The notes below the pieces were generated by a model. That model saw nothing but the letters and a program-made list of their open reading frames with translations, was not told the origin of the DNA and did not search any database. The position numbers and the translations under genes were made by a program. A DNA stretch of 34,147 nucleotides from Prosthecobacter sp. (lineage in GTDB: Bacteria; Verrucomicrobiota; Verrucomicrobiia; Verrucomicrobiales; Verrucomicrobiaceae). Positions 20,035 through 27,748 of this stretch are shown one piece after another. The first letter of the stretch is position 1. Each line of letters begins with the position of its first letter. The stretch spans positions 1 to 34,147 of the forward strand of contig NZ_JAGRPF010000058.1 in the NCBI RefSeq assembly GCF_020439865.1, given 5' to 3'.

Positions 20035-21087
20035 ATGACAATCTCACTCCGCTCCTGCCTTCTCGCGCTCAGTTTCCCTTTTCTCGCTCATGCCGATCAA
20101 ATCGTTCTCGTCGCGGGCGGTGATCAGGATGCGGTGAACATTCAGGCAACGGAGGCAAAGCTGAAAGAGCCGTTTGGCACCGCCTTTGATTCCGGCGGAC
20201 ACATGTGGATCATCGAGATGGTGTCGGGCAACCGGCTCCTTCAGATGGATGGCGGCGGAATGATCCAGCATGTGGCCGGTCAGCCCACCCCCGGCGACAG
20301 CGGTGATGGCGGCGAAGCCATCCGCGCACAATTCAACGGGCCGCATAACCTCGTGATCCTGCCCGACAACAAGATTCTGATCGCCGATACATGGAACGGT
20401 CGTGTCCGTGTGGTGGATCCGAAGGCGCGCATCGTGAGCGCCCTTGAAGGATGGCAGGCGCCGAAGGGCAAGGAGCGCGGCAATGGGCCCTACTGCATCG
20501 CCTTGAACCCGGAAGGAACGAAGCTCTACATCGCTGATCTGCGCCAGGTGCATGAACTCGACCTCGCCACGCACACGAGCAAGGTGATCGCGGGCAATGG
20601 CAAGAAAGGCAAACCCGAGGACGGGGCCATGGCCGTCGATGCGCCGCTGGTCGATCCGCGTGCGGTCGCGGCAGACCGTCAGGGCAATGTTTACATCCTC
20701 GAACGTGGCGGCAATGCGCTGCGTGTGGTGGACAAAGAAGGTCACATCCGCACGGTCGTGAATGCCAGCGGCAAGAAGGGCGGGGAAGGGGACGGCGGTC
20801 CTGCGCTGGAAGCGACCATGAACGGACCGAAGCATCTGTGCGTGGACAAGGACGACAGCGTGATCATCGCCGACGCGGAGGCACATCTCGTGCGCCGTTA
20901 TGTGCCATCGACAGGCAAGATCGAACGCATTGCCGGAACCGGCAAACAGGGCAGCGCCGGTGTGGGCGGTGATCCGAAACAGTGCCAGCTTTCACGTCCG
21001 CATGGCGTGACGATTCAGCCGCAAACCGGCGAACTCTACATCACGGACAGCTACAACAACCGCGTGCTGAAGATCGTTCGTCAGTAA
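20035..21087 (+). CDS. Exported NHL-repeat beta-propeller protein, second copy
   Basis: The ATG at 20035 yields a signal peptide (ISLRSCLLALSFPFLAHA|DQ) and 350 residues; the frame is open further upstream to 19882 but that part overlaps the divergent glutaminase start and lacks a signal. Blades carry the loops VAGQPTPGDSGDGGEA, VIAGNGKKGKPEDGA, GKKGGEGDGGPA and IAGTGKQGSAG with intervening L-x-x-P/D and Y-I-A/T-D strands. It is of the same family as the protein at 17001 but clearly diverged in sequence, so it is not a recent duplicate. A binding or scaffolding role outside the cell is likely; the ligand is unknown. It ends three bases before the convergent phosphatase-family gene. Confidence 0.92.
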   Translation: MTISLRSCLLALSFPFLAHADQIVLVAGGDQDAVNIQATEAKLKEPFGTAFDSGGHMWIIEMVSGNRLLQMDGGGMIQHVAGQPTPGDSGDGGEAIRAQFNGPHNLVILPDNKILIADTWNGRVRVVDPKARIVSALEGWQAPKGKERGNGPYCIALNPEGTKLYIADLRQVHELDLATHTSKVIAGNGKKGKPEDGAMAVDAPLVDPRAVAADRQGNVYILERGGNALRVVDKEGHIRTVVNASGKKGGEGDGGPALEATMNGPKHLCVDKDDSVIIADAEAHLVRRYVPSTGKIERIAGTGKQGSAGVGGDPKQCQLSRPHGVTIQPQTGELYITDSYNNRVLKIVRQ

Positions 21088-21090
21088 GGA

Positions 21091-22044
21091 TCAAGGCACG
21101 TCAACTTTCTTCAAGATCGGCTCGGCACTGATCTTGATCACCAGCGGCCGATGGTCGCTGGCCTTGTCGAAGTCGCGGGCGGAGTAGATGAAACTGCGCT
21201 GGTAGTCGATGTGCGGCCGCAGCAGACGACTGGCGAAGCAGTAGTCCAGCCGGGAGTAGCTGTCGGCGGCATCCCAGAAGTGCGTCCAGACCTCGCCGTT
21301 CCGATCCTTCAGCCATACGTCCTGCATCGCCACGTCGCTGGTGCGAGGGCTCCCCATGACCTCACTGATGGCAGGCTGGTTCCGGTGCTCGTTGAAATCG
21401 CCATAGGCCAGGATTCGTGCGCCGGGTTCCTTGGTGAAGATGGAGTCGATGTGCTTGCGCAACAGCCGCGCCTCGTTGCGACGCATCTGCGCCTGATCGG
21501 CCTCGGTGATCTCTCGCATGGATTTCAAATGTACGCCCAGAAGGTGCAGATCGAAGGTGGGGGAGAGACTGATCGTGACATCCAGAATGCCCCGTTGAAA
21601 CGGCAGGGTCTGTGCGCCGATTTGATAGGTGAGTTCGGTTTGCGAATTGCGTGCCTTGATGGGCAGCCGCGACAGCAGGGCGAGGCGCCGTGACTCGTCG
21701 CCACCATGGGCGAGTTCGGTGTGCGGCAGATCAAGGCCGGCCGCTTTGAGCCGCTTCTGGAGATCCGCAAGGTCGTCGGCGGTTCCGATTTCACAGACGC
21801 CAAGAATGTCCGGCTTGATGGCGGCGAGAATCTTTACCACGCGTCCACGCTCCTCTTCGGGCTTGGGGGCTGCGGGAAGCGTTTTGTAGGTCTGCCGGTC
21901 GAACCGGTCCATCGTGAGCCAGTTCTTCAGGTTGTAGGAGCAGAAGGTGATGCGCTCCGGTTCGGCCGCGGAAAGGAGCGCCGCAGTGATAAAGAAAACG
22001 GCGGGTCCAAAGACCCGCCGCGTGAGATAAAAAAGCCGTGTCAT
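21091..22044 (-). CDS. Endonuclease/exonuclease/phosphatase family protein, probable Tat substrate
   Basis: A 317-residue exported EEP-fold hydrolase. Motifs in order: SYNLKNW (N38 region), a metal-binding Glu in LGVCEIG, LLGVHLKS, the catalytic AYGDFNEHR, RLDYCF, and the final SDHRPLVIK with the general-base His. These show a metal-dependent phosphodiesterase or nuclease; the substrate is not decided by sequence. The N-terminus MTRLFYLTRRVFGPAVFFITAA (two adjoining parts) has a twin-arginine motif TRRVF before a modest hydrophobic core and an Ala-rich cleavage region, so export may use the Tat system. tatA lies only 18 bases upstream on the same strand. Confidence 0.9.
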   Translation of the reverse strand: MTRLFYLTRRVFGPAVFFITAALLSAAEPERITFCSYNLKNWLTMDRFDRQTYKTLPAAPKPEEERGRVVKILAAIKPDILGVCEIGTADDLADLQKRLKAAGLDLPHTELAHGGDESRRLALLSRLPIKARNSQTELTYQIGAQTLPFQRGILDVTISLSPTFDLHLLGVHLKSMREITEADQAQMRRNEARLLRKHIDSIFTKEPGARILAYGDFNEHRNQPAISEVMGSPRTSDVAMQDVWLKDRNGEVWTHFWDAADSYSRLDYCFASRLLRPHIDYQRSFIYSARDFDKASDHRPLVIKISAEPILKKVDVP

Positions 22045-22062
22045 GCCTGAAGAGGCGGCCGG

Positions 22063-22323
22063 TTAGGAATCTTCCACATTGGCCACCGGCTGACGCTTTT
22101 CCTGCGGCGGCTGGATTTTGGGGTGCTCGACTTCCTCCTGCGCGCTCTGCAGTTCTTTTTCGAACTCGGTGCGCGCCTTCTTGAATTCACCCATGCTCTT
22201 GCCCAGGCTGCGGGCGAAGGTGGGGAGTTTTTTCGCGCCAAAAAGCACGAGAACGAGGATGCCAATGATGATCATCTCGGGAGTGCCGAGAGGACCGATT
22301 GCGAGGATGGATGAGGGGTTCAT
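22063..22323 (-). CDS. tatA: Sec-independent translocase component TatA/TatE
   Basis: The frame is open back to 22449, but the ATG at 22323 gives the standard TatA plan in 86 residues: a short start, one membrane helix (EMIIIGILVLVLFGAKKLP, about 16-34), the conserved FGAKKLP hinge, then an amphipathic helix (ARSLGKSMGEFKKARTEFEKEL) and a charged Pro/Gln-rich tail. TatA forms the protein-conducting part of the twin-arginine system for folded proteins; tatC, which binds the signal, is not in the window. It is the first gene of a two-gene unit with the EEP protein. Confidence 0.93.
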   Translation of the reverse strand: MNPSSILAIGPLGTPEMIIIGILVLVLFGAKKLPTFARSLGKSMGEFKKARTEFEKELQSAQEEVEHPKIQPPQEKRQPVANVEDS

Positions 22324-22522
22324 GATGGTACTAGGTTTGCATTGTTCGTGGTTGCGTGCAACGCGGACTTTCAGTCGTTCCCAGTGGGGCCATCGTCCTT
22401 TGCGCGGGTGAAGACGACGGGCTTGGTGAGCCCATGATATCGTCTCCACTGCCCTAAACGTCCGAACACCCTCCGGGTTAGCAAGAATCTCCTGTTTTTG
22501 GCAAATTCATCAGGCATGCAGG

Positions 22523-22543
22523 CTGGTTCGGGTTTTGAACCAG
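22523..22543. promoter_or_regulatory. 7-7-7 inverted repeat in the tatA/Dabb divergent gap
   Basis: CTGGTTC (22523-22529) and GAACCAG (22537-22543) are perfect inverted arms with a 7-base spacer. It lies 50 bases before the Dabb start and within the 269-base gap 22324-22592, the longest gene-free stretch of the window; no other element and no convincing promoter was seen there. It may be an operator or a small hairpin; evidence is only the symmetry. Confidence 0.35.
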
Positions 22544-22592
22544 TGTTTTGACGATTGCATGACGGGTCTCACCGCGTAGCAATCCTACCGCC

Positions 22593-22901
22593 ATGCTTCA
22601 CAACGTCTATTTCTGGCTCAAGCCTGACCTCACCGCCGAACAACGCGCCACCTTTGAATCGGAACTCGCCCTGCTTCCGAAGATCAGCTACCTCGCCAGC
22701 GGTTTCGCCGGCAAACCTGCGCCCACGGAAAAGCGTCCGGTTACGGATCACTCGTTCAGCTACTCGATCTCGCTGCGCTTCAAGACCATGGAGGAGCACG
22801 AGTTCTACCAGAAGGACTGCCCGGATCACAAGCGCTTCGTGGACACCTGCAAGACCTTCTGGGAGCGCGTCGTCGTGTATGACAGCTCCTCACTGAGCTG
22901 A
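22593..22901 (+). CDS. Dabb (stress-responsive alpha/beta-barrel) family protein
   Basis: A 102-residue ferredoxin-like-fold protein of the Dabb family. It begins with the family's signature strand MLHNVYFWLKPDLT, in which the His-Asn-Val pattern is typical, followed by the helix AEQRATFESELALLP, a second strand FSYSISLRF and the helix-turn EEHEFYQKDCPDHKRFVD with the conserved Y-x(3-5)-D/H-P/D-x-H pattern. Dabb proteins form dimeric barrels; some are enzymes (for example olivetolic acid cyclase) but most bacterial ones have no known role. It begins the plus-strand run with the aminotransferase, 20 bases upstream of it. Confidence 0.93.
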   Translation: MLHNVYFWLKPDLTAEQRATFESELALLPKISYLASGFAGKPAPTEKRPVTDHSFSYSISLRFKTMEEHEFYQKDCPDHKRFVDTCKTFWERVVVYDSSSLS

Positions 22902-22921
22902 GACCTTTCCAATCCCCAGCC

Positions 22922-24265
22922 ATGTCCTACACCTTTCCGAAATCCACGGAGCTCTATGCTCGTGCCCAGCGCAGCATTGCCGGAGGCATCAACAGCGGCA
23001 TCCGCAAAATGGAGGTGCCCGTGCCTCTCTATTTCGATCACGGCAAAGGTTCGCGGCTCTTCGATGTCGATGGCAACGAGTACATCGACTTCCAGATCGG
23101 CCAGGGGGCGATTCTTTACGGCCATGCGCCGGAGGGAATGGCTGACGCCATCGCCGTGCAGGCGCACAAAGGCACGCACTGGGCGGCGCAGAGCGAGCTG
23201 GAGATCGACGTGGCCGAGAGGCTGCAAAGCATGATTCCGGGGGCGGAACGCGTGCGTTTCAACAATTCGGCGACTGAGGTGGTGATGTCCGCCCTGCGCC
23301 TGGCACGCGCCCACACCGGTCGGCCGCTCATTTTGAAGTTTGAAGGTCACTACCATGGTTGGAGTGATGAAGGGCTCGTCGGATTCGCACCGCCTGCGGG
23401 AAAATGGGGCTCCGAAGACAATCCCACACGCCTTCATCCGAGCCAGGGAGTCATTCCCGAGGTGCTTGGCACCTTCGTCGTGGCCCGCTGGAACGATCCT
23501 GAGCATCTGCGTCAGCGGGTGGCGGAACATCATGATCAAATCGCCGCGATCATCTTTGAACCCGTGCTTTGCAACACCGGTTGCATGCCCGCCGTGCCCG
23601 GCATGATCGAGACGATCCGCGAACTGTGCGATGAGAACGGTATCGTGATGATTGCCGATGAGACCATCACCGGTTTTCGCTTCGGGGCAGGCTGCGCCCA
23701 GAAGCACTACGGCTTCACGCCCGATCTGACGATTCTCGGCAAGGCGATCGGTGGCGGCGTGCCTTTTGCGGCCCTCGCAGGAAAGGAAAAGATGTTCGCC
23801 AAGATCATGAGCGGCGAAGTCGTCCATGCCGGCACGTTGAACGCCAACCCGCTCTGCCTCGCCGCTGCAAAGTGGTGTCTCGACGAGGTCATGGCGCTCG
23901 GTGATGCGCACCCCGCAGGCATGATCGCCCTCGGAGAGCAGTTGATGGCCGGTTTGTCGAAACTCGCCGCGCAGCACAACATTCCCCTGCAGCCACAGGG
24001 CGCCGGTCTCGTTTTTCATGCCACCATGCTCAAGCCCGGTGTGCCTTCCGGCCCCATCACCAACTACCGCGACTACGCCGTTCGCCAGGACGCCCCACGT
24101 TGGGCGCACCTCCGCCGGTGTCTCCTGGAAGAAGGCGTTCGTGCCATCGAACGCGGCCTTTGGTTCATCAGCCTCGCCCACACCCAGGCCGACATCGACG
24201 AAGCGCTGAAACGCGCCGCGCTTGCTTTTGCCCGCCACGCGGCAGAGTGGAAGGCTCCATGTTGA
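22922..24265 (+). CDS. Class III PLP aminotransferase, glutamate-1-semialdehyde aminomutase-like
   Basis: A 447-residue fold-type I PLP enzyme. The N-terminal block resembles HemL (RSIAGGINSGIR, YIDFQIGQGAILYGHAPE), then RFNNSATEVVMSALRLAR, KFEGHYHGWSDE, the PLP-pyridine Asp D246 in IADETITGFR, and the Schiff-base Lys K274 in LGKAIGGGVPF. True HemL normally reads NSGTE, DEVMTGFR and GKIIGGGLPVGA, so this is more likely a related transaminase or aminomutase than the haem-pathway enzyme; the substrate is open. Its stop overlaps the queE start by 7 bases, so they are translated from one message. The N-terminus and length are normal for the family. Confidence 0.92.
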   Translation: MSYTFPKSTELYARAQRSIAGGINSGIRKMEVPVPLYFDHGKGSRLFDVDGNEYIDFQIGQGAILYGHAPEGMADAIAVQAHKGTHWAAQSELEIDVAERLQSMIPGAERVRFNNSATEVVMSALRLARAHTGRPLILKFEGHYHGWSDEGLVGFAPPAGKWGSEDNPTRLHPSQGVIPEVLGTFVVARWNDPEHLRQRVAEHHDQIAAIIFEPVLCNTGCMPAVPGMIETIRELCDENGIVMIADETITGFRFGAGCAQKHYGFTPDLTILGKAIGGGVPFAALAGKEKMFAKIMSGEVVHAGTLNANPLCLAAAKWCLDEVMALGDAHPAGMIALGEQLMAGLSKLAAQHNIPLQPQGAGLVFHATMLKPGVPSGPITNYRDYAVRQDAPRWAHLRRCLLEEGVRAIERGLWFISLAHTQADIDEALKRAALAFARHAAEWKAPC

Positions 24266-24954
24266 TCTCCGAGATTTTCTACTCCGTGCAGGGCGAGGGA
24301 TCGCTCGTCGGTGTGCCGTCGGTGTTTGTGCGGACTTCGGGCTGCAACCTTCGCTGTGTCTGGTGCGACACGCCTTACGCGTCGTGGAAGCCGGAAGGCA
24401 CGGAGATGACCGTGGAGGGGATCATGGCAGAGGTGATGACTCATCCGACGCGACATGTCGTCGTGACGGGAGGGGAGCCGATGATTGCCAAAGAAATGCC
24501 GCTCCTGCTGGCAAAGCTGCGTGAGGCAGGGAAGCACATCACGATCGAGACGGCGGGGACCATTGCTCCTGACGATGTCGCCTGTGATCTTGCTTCGATC
24601 AGTCCCAAGCTGGCTCATTCGACACCTGATGAAGCGCGGGCGGGCAAGGCATGGGTGGAGAAACATGAGCGCACCCGGCTTCAGCCGGACGTGCTGCGGG
24701 CGTGGTGTTCCGCGTATGAGTTTCAGCTCAAGTTTGTCGTCGCGAGCGAAGCGGATCTCGAGGAGGTACAAGCAGTGGTCGAGTCGATCGGAGTGCCTGT
24801 GCCACCGGAGAAGATCTTGCTGATGCCTGAGGGAATTACTCAGGAGGCGCTGCGGACGCGTCAGACCTGGCTGGTGGAGGTGTGCAAGCGCACGGGTTGG
24901 CGCTATTCGCCGCGCCTGCACATTGATCTGTTTGGGAACAAGCGCGGGACATGA
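24259..24954 (+). CDS. queE: 7-carboxy-7-deazaguanine synthase
   Basis: QueE is the radical-SAM enzyme that contracts 6-carboxytetrahydropterin to 7-carboxy-7-deazaguanine in queuosine biosynthesis. The ATG at 24259 gives a typical start (MLISEIFYSVQGEGSLVG) and 231 residues; the frame stays open upstream inside the aminotransferase gene but that part is not QueE. Seen: IFYSVQGEG, the cluster motif CNLRCVWCDTPY (C-x3-C-x2-C), VVTGGEPM, a TIETAGT strand, and ISPKLAHS. No queC, queD or queF lies beside it. It overlaps the aminotransferase by 7 and the nuclease by 4 bases (ATGA). Confidence 0.96.
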   Translation: MLISEIFYSVQGEGSLVGVPSVFVRTSGCNLRCVWCDTPYASWKPEGTEMTVEGIMAEVMTHPTRHVVVTGGEPMIAKEMPLLLAKLREAGKHITIETAGTIAPDDVACDLASISPKLAHSTPDEARAGKAWVEKHERTRLQPDVLRAWCSAYEFQLKFVVASEADLEEVQAVVESIGVPVPPEKILLMPEGITQEALRTRQTWLVEVCKRTGWRYSPRLHIDLFGNKRGT

Positions 24955-25595
24955 AGAGGCGGTCGAATCTGTCGCGAAATCTCTGGGCGATGGTCTGGGT
25001 GATCGTCGTGCTGCTGCAGGTTTGGGATCGTTATCGGGACAAGCCAGCGCCTCACGCACCGGAACCGGACGGTCACTTCGTGGAACTGCGCCATGTACGG
25101 TTGATCGAGGATGCCGGCAACGATGGCGACAGCTTCAAGATCGCTCACGATGGAGGAGCGAACGTCCTGCGGTTGTACTTCGTCGATTGTCCGGAAAAGC
25201 GTCAGTATCCGCTCATCAACAGCCGGTTGAAGGATCAGGCGGGATACTTTGGCGGCCTGAGCATCCCGCAGACCGTCAATGTGGGGCTTGAGGCAAAGGC
25301 CTTTACCGAAACACTGCTGCGCGAACGGCACTTCACCATCCTGACACGATGGGAGCGTGTGTATGACAGTGCACGTTCCTATGCGCTGGTGTTCTTCGAC
25401 GACGGTGAAGAGTTGTCGGAGAAACTGGTAAGGGCCGGTCTCTGCCGGATTCATACCAAAGGCACGCTCATGCCGGACGGACGGCGCGAGTTTGATTTCG
25501 AGAGCCACCTGCGGGCATTGGAACGTGAGGCGAAGGCGGCGCAACGCGGGGCCTGGGGCAAACCAAAGCGTGCTCCGTCTAAATCAAAACCGTGA
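24951..25595 (+). CDS. Membrane-anchored staphylococcal-nuclease-like protein
   Basis: A 214-residue thermonuclease-family protein. One hydrophobic segment (about 11-24, LWAMVWVIVVLLQV) acts as an uncleaved anchor or signal, so the nuclease domain faces the periplasm. The SNase core is intact: the calcium-site Asp in GDSF (D60), LRLYFVDCPE with R74, D79 and E82 matching Arg35, Asp40 and Glu43 of the S. aureus enzyme, and ARSYALVF supplying the second catalytic Arg, then GEELSEKLVRAGLCRI. It ends in a basic Lys/Pro tail. It likely cuts nucleic acids in a calcium-dependent way outside the cytoplasm. It begins in the queE stop (ATGA) and its last 17 bases overlap the convergent mutT-like gene. 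Confidence 0.92.
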   Translation: MKRRSNLSRNLWAMVWVIVVLLQVWDRYRDKPAPHAPEPDGHFVELRHVRLIEDAGNDGDSFKIAHDGGANVLRLYFVDCPEKRQYPLINSRLKDQAGYFGGLSIPQTVNVGLEAKAFTETLLRERHFTILTRWERVYDSARSYALVFFDDGEELSEKLVRAGLCRIHTKGTLMPDGRREFDFESHLRALEREAKAAQRGAWGKPKRAPSKSKP

Positions 25596-25974
25596 GCAAC
25601 GGTACGTCGGCGGGAGCGAGTTCGTAGGCCTGCAATTGACTGCGCTCCACCCATGCGAGCGCTGTGTGCTCATGCGGATGCGGTTCCGCGCTTTCGGCGG
25701 TGAGTTCACAAAGAAAGGGGATCAATTCGATGCTGCCCCATGGGTAAGCGTGGGCAAACGGTTCCAAAGCCTGAGTGATGCACACGGTGCATCCGAGTTC
25801 CTCATGAAGCTCACGATGGAGTGCTGCCTCGGCAGTCTCCCCCGGTTCGACCTTGCCGCCAGGAAACTCCCACAGGCCGCCGAGCTTTTTGTCAGGAGGG
25901 CGTTGGGCGATCATCACGCGCTCATCGCGCACGATGATGGCGCAGACGACGGGCACTGGGGACTTCACATCCAT
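25579..25974 (-). CDS. MutT-type Nudix hydrolase
   Basis: A 131-residue Nudix protein. The box fits GX5EX7REUXEEXGU exactly: G40, E46, R54-E55, E58-E59, G61. The start VPVVCAIIVRDERVMIAQRP, followed by LGGLWEFPGG, is typical of the 8-oxo-dGTP/(deoxy)nucleoside triphosphate diphosphatase branch (MutT), which clears oxidised nucleotides; the substrate is inferred from the family. The next gene upstream on this strand ends 6 bases before it, so both form one operon. The 3' end overlaps the convergent nuclease gene by 17 bases. Confidence 0.93.
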   Translation of the reverse strand: MDVKSPVPVVCAIIVRDERVMIAQRPPDKKLGGLWEFPGGKVEPGETAEAALHRELHEELGCTVCITQALEPFAHAYPWGSIELIPFLCELTAESAEPHPHEHTALAWVERSQLQAYELAPADVPLLTVLI

Positions 25975-25980
25975 CTGCGA

Positions 25981-27078
25981 TCAGGAAGCCGCAACGGCGA
26001 GCGCTGCCTTGGCAGTGCGCACGGCGGCGTCTGGCACACTGATCTTCGCCATGCTCGCGCGCATGCGCCGGCCGACGGCGCCGTTGTTGATGAGGATGCT
26101 CTCGACAGCGGCCGCAGTTTCTTTGGCGTTCTTTGTGACGATGCCGCCATCGTGTTTGGTCAGCATCTCTGCATTTCCCTCCTCCTGGCCGGGGACGACG
26201 TAGTCGATGACAGCGGGAATCTTGGCGGCCAGCACTTCGTGCAGGATGGCACCACCTGCCTTGCAGATGACGACATCATGCGTGCGCAGGAATTCCGGGA
26301 TGCGTTTCGTCCAGCCGATGATCTCAACGGTCTCAGGGGGAAGAGCATCCGTGAACCGGCGCAGAATGTGATACAGCCGTCGGTCATGTTTGCCGATAGG
26401 AAGCGTCAGCCTGGCTCCGCGGAGGAGGAGAGGTTTGATGGCCTCCAGCGTGGCCGCGACGCGGCGTCCTGTGGTGGAGGGCAGGTAGAGAATGCGGTCA
26501 CATGAATGCGGCGCCTCCTCAGGCAGAGGCTCAGTGAAAGCGAGGCTGACGGGAAAGCCGGTGACGCGGATCTTCGATTCAGGCACTCCGAAACCGATGA
26601 CGACCTTTTTGGTCTCATCATCGGCCACGCAGAACAGGCTGCTGCCAGACATCACCCAGATGCGATTCACGCTGATCGAATCCGTGATGACGGTGCAGAG
26701 CGGCGGAACGGACTGCTGTTTTTCCAGCGTCTCCAGAAGCACGGCATACAGCGGGTAGGTGCTGATAATGAGGCGGGGCCGCTGCGCCTCGATCCGCTTT
26801 TTCAAGGCTTCCACCATGGCGGACTGCCAGACGGAGTCCGGCCCGGTGACCGAGGGCTTGCCCATCAGGTCATACGTCATGCGCCAGGCGGCAGGCCAGT
26901 GGGTGATGGCAAACTGGTAGAGGCTCTTGCATACCTCGGCGATGAGCGGCTGCGTATCGCAGATCAGGTCGCTCACCTCGATTTCTTCGTCGGGACACAG
27001 GCGAGTCAAAGCTTCCGCCACAGATCGTGCGGCGGTGTTATGCCCATCGCCAAAACCTGCGGTTAGGATCAAAATCAC
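25981..27078 (-). CDS. MGDG-synthase/UgtP-like glycosyltransferase
   Basis: A 365-residue glycosyltransferase of family GT28 type. The N-terminal part has the MGDG_synth start LILTAGFGDGHNTAA (Gly-rich turn, H13) and long helices; the C-terminal part has the NDP-sugar-binding segment DVVICKAGGAILHEVLA, then IPAVIDYVVPGQEEGNAEML, matching the acceptor family's 'K-x-G-G-x-x-x-x-E' and 'P-G-Q-E-x-x-N' signatures. Relatives transfer glucose or galactose to diacylglycerol, so a glycolipid role at the inner membrane face is likely; which sugar is unknown. It is 6 bases upstream of the Nudix gene. A divergent promoter region of about 100 bases separates it from the next gene. Confidence 0.9.
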   Translation of the reverse strand: MILILTAGFGDGHNTAARSVAEALTRLCPDEEIEVSDLICDTQPLIAEVCKSLYQFAITHWPAAWRMTYDLMGKPSVTGPDSVWQSAMVEALKKRIEAQRPRLIISTYPLYAVLLETLEKQQSVPPLCTVITDSISVNRIWVMSGSSLFCVADDETKKVVIGFGVPESKIRVTGFPVSLAFTEPLPEEAPHSCDRILYLPSTTGRRVAATLEAIKPLLLRGARLTLPIGKHDRRLYHILRRFTDALPPETVEIIGWTKRIPEFLRTHDVVICKAGGAILHEVLAAKIPAVIDYVVPGQEEGNAEMLTKHDGGIVTKNAKETAAAVESILINNGAVGRRMRASMAKISVPDAAVRTAKAALAVAAS

Positions 27079-27138
27079 CGCGCATCGCTGGCTGAGAAAC
27101 GGGTGAAAACAAGCAAAAAAGGGCGGGTAAACCGTTGG

Positions 27139-27167
27139 TTGACATTATTTCGGATAAGTTAAATAAT
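27139..27167 (+). promoter_or_regulatory. Near-consensus sigma-70-type promoter, almost no leader
   Basis: TTGACA (27139-27144, 6/6 match) and AATAAT (27162-27167, 5/6 match to TATAAT) are 17 bases apart, within an AT-rich island of an otherwise GC-rich window. The expected start point is about 27174, only some five bases before the ATG at 27179, so the message would be nearly leaderless. Confidence 0.75.
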
Positions 27168-27178
27168 AAGCCTCAACC

Positions 27179-27454
27179 ATGACTCGGCATCGCGCCAGAA
27201 CGACGAGCCAGACGCTCGCAGCCACCGTCACGTTTGTGGCGGTGCTCATCATGCTCACGCCGCTGCGCCGTGGACCTGCGGAGAATCACTCTCGTCAGGC
27301 TGGCTGGACGCCGTTGTTAAACGTCGGTGGCATGGCGGATACGGCCGCATTCCGACGGCTGAGCACTTCCTCGACCCGGTTTGCTGCCAGCGATCAACCA
27401 CTGAGCCGCCAGCCTTCCTGGACTGCAAAAAGCTCTTCTGAGCCGACGCCATGA
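27179..27454 (+). CDS. Small membrane-anchored protein of unknown function
   Basis: A 91-residue protein with one hydrophobic segment (TLAATVTFVAVLIMLTPL, about 12-29) after an Arg-rich start, and a Ser/Thr/Arg-rich tail of low complexity. No domain is recognised, and the tail composition means the frame could be spurious. In favour: it begins directly after a strong promoter, and its TGA overlaps the ATG of the next gene in ATGA, typical of coupled translation. Membrane topology is probably N-in with the tail outside. Confidence 0.55.
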   Translation: MTRHRARTTSQTLAATVTFVAVLIMLTPLRRGPAENHSRQAGWTPLLNVGGMADTAAFRRLSTSSTRFAASDQPLSRQPSWTAKSSSEPTP

Positions 27455-27744
27455 GCGGCCGGTTCAGGCCCCCGGGACAGTGTCCGGTGTGTGGTGAATG
27501 GGTGCCCCGTGGAGCCGCGGCTTGTGACGGCTGCGGGGCCTGTGCCAAATCCGGCTGGAGCGGTGACACGCATGCGGACGGTCTGGATCTGCCCGACGAT
27601 GAGTTCGATTACGATGACTTTGTCGCCCGCGAGTTCGGCGGCAAAAGCTCCAAGCAACCGCTCACTTCAAACATCTGGTGGTGGGTGGCCCTGGTGCTGC
27701 TGATTGTGCTCGTGGTCGGAGCGATGCTTCCGCTGTTTGGATAA
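27451..27744 (+). CDS. Zinc-ribbon protein with C-terminal membrane anchor
   Basis: A 97-residue protein. Cys pairs CPVCGE (C11, C14) and CDGCGAC (C25, C28, C31) form a zinc ribbon; an acidic linker containing DDEFDYDDFVAREFG follows, then a membrane helix (about 74-94, WWWVALVLLIVLVVGAML). The same order is seen in small proteins of planctomycetes and verrucomicrobia with no known role; it may tether a partner to the inner membrane. It starts inside the stop of the preceding small gene and ends four bases before the convergent DUF1592 gene. Confidence 0.85.
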   Translation: MSGRFRPPGQCPVCGEWVPRGAAACDGCGACAKSGWSGDTHADGLDLPDDEFDYDDFVAREFGGKSSKQPLTSNIWWWVALVLLIVLVVGAMLPLFG

Positions 27745-27748
27745 AGCC

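Noticed and set aside
22440..22560. Possible tRNA because of a GGTTCG...GAACC-like stretch
   Set aside because: No acceptor, D or anticodon arms can be folded around it; only the 7-7-7 inverted repeat is real.
22826..24238. Open frame of 470 codons on the minus strand
   Set aside because: It is antisense to the class III aminotransferase, which has its PLP lysine and aspartate.
22922..24265. Naming the aminotransferase hemL
   Set aside because: The N-terminal part resembles glutamate-1-semialdehyde aminomutase, but signature words differ (NSATE, DETITGFR, GKAIGGGVPF), so a different substrate is as likely.
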